Source of the DNA: Dehalococcoidia bacterium
Lineage (GTDB): Bacteria > Chloroflexota > Dehalococcoidia > JACQUA01
Assembly: GCA_030689845.1 (NCBI GenBank)
Contig: JAUYHV010000189.1
Location: forward strand, 1 to 39,697
Direction: 5' to 3'
DNA length: 39,697 bases
In this document: positions 31,797 to 39,697 of the stretch, piece by piece
How positions within the stretch are numbered: position 1 is the first letter of the stretch
Layout: the number at the start of each line of letters is the position of its first letter
Program-made: the position numbers and the translations under genes
The notes under the pieces: generated by a model
What the model saw: the letters and a program-made list of their open reading frames with translations, nothing else
Told to the model about the DNA's origin: nothing
The model's database searches: none

Positions 31797-32852
31797 TCAA
31801 TTTTCGGAGAGGCTTTTTTTCAGGTGATCAATAACCTTTACCGGCATGGGGTCGCATTTATTCAATAATGCCATATAATAGCTGACATAATCTCCCAACA
31901 GCACCAGGAACATCATCTGGCTGAGGAGTTCTTTGCCTTCGGTATCGACGAACTCATGGTGAATTTTTGCCTTGTCGAGGATTCCTGCGGTGATATGATA
32001 ACGTTTTAAAATCCTCGGGTGAAGGCGGGAACTGCGTAATAAAAGAACACTAAAGATAGGGAGCAGTTCACCGGGGAACTCGTAACCAACAGCGGCGTTA
32101 TGGTTTAATTCGGGAAATATTTCATAAAAAGCCCAGGCTTTACTATTTTCGTTAATCTGGGTTTTCCAGCGGTGGGCCACCCCCGATAGAAACCCGGCCC
32201 CATACAATACCGTCAGGCGGCCTTGTAATCTCAAGGCCAGTTGCTTGGCCCTGTTCTGATGAACAGGCACCGTTTCCGAAATCCGGCTGGAAAGGGATTC
32301 CATGACTTTTTTCGCTTCGCTTAACGTTTCGGTTAAGTCCGCAATAAGCCCAACTTTGTGCAAAACCGCCAGGGTAGGCATCAGGCTGTATGCGAGGGCT
32401 GCCCTGGGCGGGGCTTTGTATTTAATGGTGAAAACCGGTTTGCCGTGACGCTCTGCAAGCTCTTTCACCCTGCCTCCCGTAGTCAGGGCGATGCTTTTCG
32501 CAGGGGAATCCAGGGCCACAGAGAAGGAGTCCAGGGTTTCTTCTGTTTCACCTGAGTAGCTCGAGGCTATCACAAGCGTTTTTTCATCGAGAGGATACGG
32601 CATTCCGTAGTCCCGGTGGACCGCTGTAAATGCTTTTTCGGTTACAAGGCTCTGAGCCAGTTCCCCACCTATGGCGGAACCACCCATACCCAGGATTATG
32701 ACCCTGTTAAGATTTGAATAATCCCCGGGGAGGGTAATATTCATGGCTTCACGCCATGCTGATTCACATTTTTCAGGCAGTTCGTGAAGGTGGGCAAGCA
32801 TATTGGATGGGTCGAGTTTATTATAATTTTGGATATCGTCGAGTATGTGCAC
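31797..32852 (-). CDS. Bifunctional phosphoglucose/phosphomannose isomerase
   Basis: SIS-domain ILGMGGSAIGGEL, SSYSGETEETL, ENSKAWAFYEIFPELNHNAAVGYE; likely GTG start 32852 (ORF track 32972). Confidence 0.9.
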   Translation of the reverse strand: MHILDDIQNYNKLDPSNMLAHLHELPEKCESAWREAMNITLPGDYSNLNRVIILGMGGSAIGGELAQSLVTEKAFTAVHRDYGMPYPLDEKTLVIASSYSGETEETLDSFSVALDSPAKSIALTTGGRVKELAERHGKPVFTIKYKAPPRAALAYSLMPTLAVLHKVGLIADLTETLSEAKKVMESLSSRISETVPVHQNRAKQLALRLQGRLTVLYGAGFLSGVAHRWKTQINENSKAWAFYEIFPELNHNAAVGYEFPGELLPIFSVLLLRSSRLHPRILKRYHITAGILDKAKIHHEFVDTEGKELLSQMMFLVLLGDYVSYYMALLNKCDPMPVKVIDHLKKSLSEN

Positions 32853-32854
32853 GG

Positions 32855-34282
32855 TTATACCCCTGCTATTTTCTTTCCTGCGGCAACCAGGTTTTCGGCA
32901 TCCCCGGGACTTCCCGCCTCGCTGTATATTCGAAGCAGGGGTTCGGTGCCGGAAAAGCGTATGAGGAGCCACGACCCGCCGGACAGGATAAACTTGAAAC
33001 CGTCCCTGGTATCGGTTTTCTCCACTTTTTTACCGTCTATACTTAACGGATGTTCCGACGAAACTTTATTAATAATCTTGTCTCTTTCGCCGGGAGTAAA
33101 GCTGACGTCGCTTCTTATGTAGTGATGGGGCCCTACTTTGTCATATAGGAATTTCAATAGCTCCGACGGAGATTTTTTAGTTTTTACCATAAAGTCCAGG
33201 AAGTAGATCCCGGCGAGGGTGCCGTCTCTTTCGGGGACATGCCCGCGAAAACCGTAGCCACCGCTTTCTTCTCCGCCAATCAGGGCGTTTTCACTGATCA
33301 TCAGGGGAGCGATATATTTAAATCCAACTGGTGTTTCCAGCACCGGCACGGAGTAAAGTTCCCCGAGGCGGTCCAGCATGCTGGTAGAGGTTAAAGTCTT
33401 AACTATGGCACCTCTCTTTTTAAGTGCGTCAAGGAAATAAAGAGCCAGCAGGGCATATACCTGTAATGTGGTTAAGAACTCACCGTTCTCATCTATGACT
33501 CCCAGGCGGTCTCCGTCCCCGTCGGTGGCAATGCCGACACTGGCCTTGCTTTCAACTACGGCCTTTCTCAGGGCGGCGAGGTTCTTTGCAATAGGTTCCG
33601 GCTGGGCCATGCCCGGGAATGCGGGGTTCCGGTGGTTGTTTATCTCTATCAGTTCAATGGCACCACCGCCAAGAAAGGAACTGAATGAGCCGGCCGAGGC
33701 GCCAAACATGTAATCGACTGCTACTTTCAACCTGGCTTTTTTTATTGCCTCGAGGTCAACTAATTTGCCTATGTGCCCTGCATAGACAGGCGCCAGGTCG
33801 ACGTATTCTACGGCCCCCGATTTAACCGCCTGAGAAATGGGTGATACCCGGACAGCGCCGGCAGCAAGGATTTCAGGTATTTCCTTTTCCATCTGGTCCG
33901 TTGTTTCCTGGGGAGCGCTGGTGCCGTCGGAGGTTTTAAATTTCATTCCGCTCCATTTGGCGGGATTGTGGCTGGCCGTAATTATAATGCCTCCGGTTGT
34001 TTTCAGGGCTGTAATGCCATAGCTGAGAACGGGAGTCGGGCTTGCGGTGGAACACAGGTAAACTTTTATCCCATTGCCGGCCATAACTTCCGCAGCACAG
34101 GCAGCAAAGTCCTCGGAGGCGAAACGGGTGTCGTATCCGATAAGGATAGACTTAGCTGGCAGGTCGGCCCGGTTGAGATAGTTAGCTATGCTCTGGGTAC
34201 ATGCCCGGACGTTGGAGAATGTAAAATCGTCGGCGATAATAGCCCGCCAACCGTCCGTTCCGAATATTATTTTGTCAGCCAT
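32855..34282 (-). CDS. Phosphoglucomutase/phosphomannomutase
   Basis: 475 aa; ITASHNPAKWSGMKFK, ATDGDGDRLGVID, GGEESGGYGF, RFSGTEPLLRIY. Confidence 0.95.
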   Translation of the reverse strand: MADKIIFGTDGWRAIIADDFTFSNVRACTQSIANYLNRADLPAKSILIGYDTRFASEDFAACAAEVMAGNGIKVYLCSTASPTPVLSYGITALKTTGGIIITASHNPAKWSGMKFKTSDGTSAPQETTDQMEKEIPEILAAGAVRVSPISQAVKSGAVEYVDLAPVYAGHIGKLVDLEAIKKARLKVAVDYMFGASAGSFSSFLGGGAIELIEINNHRNPAFPGMAQPEPIAKNLAALRKAVVESKASVGIATDGDGDRLGVIDENGEFLTTLQVYALLALYFLDALKKRGAIVKTLTSTSMLDRLGELYSVPVLETPVGFKYIAPLMISENALIGGEESGGYGFRGHVPERDGTLAGIYFLDFMVKTKKSPSELLKFLYDKVGPHHYIRSDVSFTPGERDKIINKVSSEHPLSIDGKKVEKTDTRDGFKFILSGGSWLLIRFSGTEPLLRIYSEAGSPGDAENLVAAGKKIAGV

Positions 34283-34306
34283 AAATCTTCCGGTAGATAC
34301 CTTTGG

Positions 34307-35521
34307 TTATTTCAAACCTGCTTCGCTTTTCAGCAGGGATACTTTATCTGTATTTTCCCACGGGGCTTCGATATCATCTCGACCGAAATGTCCGTATGCT
34401 GCGGTGGCAAGGTAAAGCGGGCGGCTTAATTTAAGGTCGCGGATGATTGCGCCCGGGCGCAGGTCGAAGTGTTTTTTTATCAAATCCAGTATAGCCTGCT
34501 CCGGGACGCGGTTGGTGCCGAAGGTCTCGATGGAAATAGAAATGGGGTGAGAAACACCGATAGCATAGGATAATTGTATTTCGAAACGGTCGGCGAGCCC
34601 TGCCGCTACCACGTTTTTGGCCACGTAGCGGGCAGCATAAGCGCCGGAACGGTCTACTTTGGTCGGGTCTTTGCCGGAGAAGCAGCCTCCCCCCACCCTG
34701 GCGGTTCCCCCGTAGCTGTCAACGATGATTTTCCGTCCGGTCACGCCGGCATCTGCGACGGGACCTCCGACGACGAACTTCCCTGTAGGGTTTACCAGGA
34801 AACGGGTTTTGCTGTCCATTAAGTCTTTGGGGACTATGTTTTTTATTACATGCTCGATAATATCTTTTTCAATCGTGTCGTGGCTGACTTCAGGATTGTG
34901 TTGGGCTCCGATGACAACTGCGTCTACTCTCTTTGGCTTCCCATGGGAATATTCTATTGTGACCTGGGATTTCCCGTCGGGACGAAGGTATTTCAAAATA
35001 TTGTTTTTCCGGACGAAGGCCAGCCTTTTGGCCAGCCTGTGGGCCAGGGATATGGGCATCGGCATCAGTTCCGGAGTTTCCGTACAGGCGAAACCAAACA
35101 TCATGCCCTGGTCTCCGGCGCCAATGAGGTCCAGTTCGCTGTCCGTCAGACTATTTTGCCTTGCTTCCAGCGATTTGCTGACACCCATGTCAATATCCGG
35201 CGACTGCTCTTTAATGGTAACCAGTACTCCGCAGGACTGGTAGTCAAATCCGTATTCGGGATAAACATATCCGGTTTGCTTTAATACTTTTCGTACTATT
35301 TCAGGAATATCGACATAGGTTGTGGTGGTAATTTCGCCCATCACTATAACCAGGCCGGTGGAGGTGGCGGTTTCACAGGCTACCCTGGCGATGGGATCAT
35401 CTTTGATAATAGCGTCCAGGACTGCGTCGGAAATTTGGTCGCACAGCTTATCCGGGTGCCCCTCCGTAACAGATTCGGACGTGAAAAGATATGATGGTGA
35501 TTCCAGGAATGAAAGTGACAT
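34307..35521 (-). CDS. metK: S-adenosylmethionine synthase
   Basis: 404 aa; [51 protein letters not shown]. Confidence 0.98.
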   Translation of the reverse strand: MSLSFLESPSYLFTSESVTEGHPDKLCDQISDAVLDAIIKDDPIARVACETATSTGLVIVMGEITTTTYVDIPEIVRKVLKQTGYVYPEYGFDYQSCGVLVTIKEQSPDIDMGVSKSLEARQNSLTDSELDLIGAGDQGMMFGFACTETPELMPMPISLAHRLAKRLAFVRKNNILKYLRPDGKSQVTIEYSHGKPKRVDAVVIGAQHNPEVSHDTIEKDIIEHVIKNIVPKDLMDSKTRFLVNPTGKFVVGGPVADAGVTGRKIIVDSYGGTARVGGGCFSGKDPTKVDRSGAYAARYVAKNVVAAGLADRFEIQLSYAIGVSHPISISIETFGTNRVPEQAILDLIKKHFDLRPGAIIRDLKLSRPLYLATAAYGHFGRDDIEAPWENTDKVSLLKSEAGLK

Positions 35522-35545
35522 TTATCCCCCTTATCAGGATTATAT

Positions 35546-36838
<1,293 letters not shown>

Positions 36839-36842
36839 TTAA

Positions 36843-36868
36843 CGGGCAGGCTGTTGTATACAGCCCCG
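36843..36868 (-). terminator. Hairpin between MFS gene and ahcY (possible weak terminator)
   Basis: GGCTGT-ATACA-ACAGCC core on minus strand, flanked by CGGG/CCCG; no strong U-tract. Confidence 0.3.
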
Positions 36869-36889
36869 GTTAAACGCGGGTGTATCGCA

Positions 36890-38140
36890 CTAATTCAATC
36901 GCCTCACCCCGGGAAGAGCCAGCATTGAAATCAACGGAATTAAAAAGCAAACCACCCCGAGGTAGGTCACAGCCATGGGGACGCCGGTTGTTTCTGCCAT
37001 GGCCCCGAATATCAGTCCCAGCGCCGGACCCAGGCCGAAAGATATCTCTCTCAGGCTCATTACCCGTCCCCTCATCTCGTCAGGGATGATAGTCTGGATA
37101 AGGGTGGTGCTCAGGGTAAGGAAAGCCGTACCCATACCGCCCAGGACGAATAACATGAACAAGGAGAAGATAAAAGACGAGTTAATACCGAAAATAAATA
37201 AAGCCAGGCCGATTATCATCCCGGAGCCAAAAAGGAGCCTGCCCTTGTGGATATCGCTGCCAAGAGAAGCAAGGACGACCATGGCAGACACGGACCCTAA
37301 CCCCGGCGCTGCCTGCAGATATCCGTAGCCCACTGCCCCGACGTGAAAAATATCCACAGCGTATATTGGCAAAAAACCTGTATAAGTCTGGTTTGCGAAC
37401 TGGGGAAGAAGGTAAAGGACTACCAGCGCCAGCACAATCCCGTAACCGGAGACGTATCTGAACCCCTCAACGAGATTCTTCCACGGATTTCCTTTCCTTA
37501 CACCCGTTGGGGTTGCAGGCATATTGACCTGCAACAACCAAACGATGGCCAGGAGCGCTCCGAAAGTCCTGATAAAAAAAACAGGGGCTACTCCTGCCAC
37601 GGCGATTACTACGCCTGCTATGGGCATGCCGATCACGCGGGCTGCCATAACGGATGCGGAGTCAAGGGATATAGCATTTAAAAGGTGTTCTCCCTTTACC
37701 AGGTTGGGAATCATGGAAGCTCTTGCAGGATGGTTAAAGCTGGTTATGACGCCCGTTAATATTGCCATCAGGATAATATGCCATAAGACCACGGCACCCG
37801 TAAATACCAGGATGCCGAGAATGCTTGATTGTAAACCGAAGGCCACGAGTGTAATAACCAGTAAGTTTCTCCGGTTCATCCTGTCGGTGACGACGCCTCC
37901 AATGGCGGAAAAAATAACCATGGGTATGAACCGCAGGGCGACGACCAGAGTTAAAATGAAAGGTGAGCCTGAAATCTGTCTTACCAGCCACAGCAGAGCG
38001 GCTATCTCCATGAACTCACCGATATGTTCTGTGCAGGAGCCCAGCCAGACCCAGCGGAAGTCCTTATAACGGACAGAGGAAAAAGTACGGCGCCATATGC
38101 GCAATCCGGGTTTAGTGCCCTGTTCCGGGGTCTTTGTCAA
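36890..38140 (-). CDS. MFS transporter (EntS/MFS_3-like)
   Basis: 416 aa polytopic; GGVVTDRMNRRNLL and MRGRVMSLREISFGLGPALG typical of MFS_3 exporters; TTG start. Confidence 0.88.
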   Translation of the reverse strand: MTKTPEQGTKPGLRIWRRTFSSVRYKDFRWVWLGSCTEHIGEFMEIAALLWLVRQISGSPFILTLVVALRFIPMVIFSAIGGVVTDRMNRRNLLVITLVAFGLQSSILGILVFTGAVVLWHIILMAILTGVITSFNHPARASMIPNLVKGEHLLNAISLDSASVMAARVIGMPIAGVVIAVAGVAPVFFIRTFGALLAIVWLLQVNMPATPTGVRKGNPWKNLVEGFRYVSGYGIVLALVVLYLLPQFANQTYTGFLPIYAVDIFHVGAVGYGYLQAAPGLGSVSAMVVLASLGSDIHKGRLLFGSGMIIGLALFIFGINSSFIFSLFMLFVLGGMGTAFLTLSTTLIQTIIPDEMRGRVMSLREISFGLGPALGLIFGAMAETTGVPMAVTYLGVVCFLIPLISMLALPGVRRLN

Positions 38141-38220
38141 TCTCTTTTATCCCCTTTTTTCTCCCCTGGTCCCTGGCGGTTCGTGAAAATCTTCAATATT
38201 TCACCCTGTGTTCACCATTT

Positions 38221-38258
38221 AAAAAAAATGCCTTTTTTGACTTATATAGCAGGTCAAA
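38221..38258 (-). terminator. Candidate intrinsic terminator downstream of the PfkB kinase gene
   Basis: Minus strand TTTGAC-N11-GTCAAA then AAAGGCA and eight T; AT-rich short stem. Confidence 0.35.
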
Positions 38259-39165
38259 GCCTCTCCTGGAATTCCCTCATAGTAAAAAAATATTCCTGTG
38301 TGCCGTAGTTTTCCACCGCGAAAGAGGCACAAACGCTTCCCATCTTGGCGCTCTCGGCCACGCTTTTGCCCTGGGTCAGTCCCTTGATCAGACCAGCCCT
38401 ATAAGCGTCTCCGGCGCCAGTCGGATCGACTGTTTTTCTGGGCTTGACGGCAGGAATATTGACCTGGCAATCTTTGGCGGTAACAATTGAGCCGTGCTCT
38501 CCCAGAGTTGTTATTAGGGCGCCGGTCCGTTCCAAAAGGCCCCTTTTATCCAGGCCAGTTTTGCAGGTGATCAGTTCCAGTTCGTAGTCGTTGGATATTA
38601 ATATATCCGAGCCTTCGATACATCGGGTGAGGTTCTGTCCTTCCCACATGGGAAGGGATTGCCCCGGGTCAAAAATATAGGGGATTCCCCAGGACTTACA
38701 CTCCGAGGAGTAGCTCATCATGTCTTCGAGGTTACCCGGGGAGATGATAACGATGCTTTCCCCGGAATTTGTTTTCTCAAAATTGAAGGAAGACGGATAT
38801 TTCATAGCTCCGGGATTGAAACCTGTTATCTGGTTATCCGCCTGGTCGGTTGTGATATAAGCGCAGGCAGTTAACTCCTGTTCGATAATGGTTATACCGT
38901 CGCAGCTAATGTTATTTTTCTTGAGCCAATCGAAATATTGATGATAATCTTTGCCGATGGCAGCAACGATTACGGGTTTTTCACCTAACAGGGAAAGGGC
39001 ATAAGCGATGTTGCCGGCCGTGCCGCCGAACTTCTCCCTCAAGCTGTTAACGGTAAAACTGACATTCAGGACGTGGATTTTCTCCGGCAGGATATGGTCA
39101 CTGAAACGACCTGGAAAGTCCATAATCCTGTCGTAGGCCATGGAGCCGGAAACAACTATATTCAT
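38254..39165 (-). CDS. PfkB-family carbohydrate kinase (adenosine-kinase-like)
   Basis: 303 aa; KFGGTAGNIAYALSLLGEKP and DPTGAGDAYRAGLIKGL signatures. Confidence 0.9.
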   Translation of the reverse strand: MNIVVSGSMAYDRIMDFPGRFSDHILPEKIHVLNVSFTVNSLREKFGGTAGNIAYALSLLGEKPVIVAAIGKDYHQYFDWLKKNNISCDGITIIEQELTACAYITTDQADNQITGFNPGAMKYPSSFNFEKTNSGESIVIISPGNLEDMMSYSSECKSWGIPYIFDPGQSLPMWEGQNLTRCIEGSDILISNDYELELITCKTGLDKRGLLERTGALITTLGEHGSIVTAKDCQVNIPAVKPRKTVDPTGAGDAYRAGLIKGLTQGKSVAESAKMGSVCASFAVENYGTQEYFFTMREFQERL

Positions 39166-39418
39166 TGGAATGTTAATACCCGAGGATTGATATTCAGCCC
39201 TCCAACCATTCGATTATTTTGCTTTTTTATCAACCCAACCGTAGTTTATCAAAACAAACGCAGGGATGCCTGACGTATTAATGCCGGCCAAACTGCCGCA
39301 ACGAACCTCCATGGCTGTTTATGAAGGAAGCCCTGGGTTAGCTAAGACGAATAATACCACCGGTTTGAAATCCTGCAGCCCGGCTTCTGGCAGAGGCGGC
39401 AGGTTCCATTGAAAAACG

Positions 39419-39697
39419 TTACTTGCTCTTGGGTTCCTTGGGAGAAGCCGAGCTCTTTTTCCCGGGTTTTGGCGCTTTAACCGAAGAAGCTGCGGTCTTT
39501 TTCACAGGTTTTGGAGCTTCGGCTGGAGAAGCTTCGGTCTTGTTCTCAGGTTTTGGAGCTTCGACTGGAGAAGCCGTGCTCTTTTTCTCAGGTTTTGGAG
39601 CTTCGACATGAGGAGCCGTGCTCTTTTTCTCGGGTTTTAGCGCTTCAACGTGAGGAGTTGCGCTCTTTTTCTCGGGCTTTGGCGCTTCAACATGAGG
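39419..39697 (-). CDS. C-terminal fragment of a K/P/A-rich 14-aa tandem-repeat protein (runs off window)
   Basis: Minus strand open to window edge: PHVEAPKPEKKSAT PHVEALKPEKKSTA PHVEAPKPEKKSTA SPVEAPKPENKTEA SPAEAPKPVKKTAA SSVKAPKPGKKSSA SPKEPKSK stop. Confidence 0.75.
   Translation of the reverse strand, partial: PHVEAPKPEKKSATPHVEALKPEKKSTAPHVEAPKPEKKSTASPVEAPKPENKTEASPAEAPKPVKKTAASSVKAPKPGKKSSASPKEPKSK
39446..39697 (-). repeat. Six imperfect 42-nt tandem repeats, in frame
   Basis: Unit boundaries every 42 nt from 39697 (39656, 39614, 39572, 39530, 39488, 39446); consensus CCTCATGTYGAAGCNCCAAAACCYGAGAAAAAGAGC... Confidence 0.85.

Noticed and set aside
39372-39403. Hairpin CCTGC-A-GCC..GGC-G-GCAGG after the repeat-protein stop
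   Set aside because: Plausible 3' hairpin but it lacks a U-tract on the minus strand and has an internal mismatch; too weak to call as a terminator.
39423-39611. Plus-strand ORF with FFSGFGAST-type repeats
   Set aside because: It is the antisense reading of the minus-strand 42-nt repeat CDS; the minus frame is longer, open to the edge and has a plausible K/P/A composition.
39446-39697. Possible CRISPR array from regular repeats
   Set aside because: Repeats are contiguous 42-nt units with no unique spacers and maintain a reading frame.

Overview
The window is mostly a conserved bacterial housekeeping region. ClpC N-terminus, gene order and other protein sequences suggest Chloroflexota (Dehalococcoidia-like); this is inferred from recall only, with no database search. 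Left block, minus strand: a five-gene run of S1-domain protein, clpC, a 73-aa biotinyl-domain protein, radA and a partial larE-like gene, behind a good sigma70-type promoter. Next block, plus strand: stand-alone trehalose-phosphatase (otsB-like), a B12-binding radical SAM protein, a DUF167/YggU protein and an LhgO-like FAD oxidoreductase. Central block: about 20.6 kb of 37 co-oriented genes, rpsL-rpsG-fusA through S10, spc and alpha to rplQ-truA-rplM-rpsI, behind a consensus promoter and a structured leader. It has no tuf between fusA and rpsJ. Right block, minus strand: ahcY-metK-phosphoglucomutase-PGI/PMI-acyl-CoA dehydrogenase, then an MFS transporter, a PfkB/adenosine-kinase-like kinase, and the truncated C-terminus of a protein made of 14-aa (42-nt) K/P/A-rich tandem repeats. 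I see no CRISPR array, transposon, prophage, rRNA or convincing tRNA. I found no clearly new multi-gene system. The best leads are the structured adk-map intergenic element, the two-hairpin rpsL leader, the otsB/B12-radical SAM pair, acidic tails on S17 and RpoA, and the repeat protein at the right edge.
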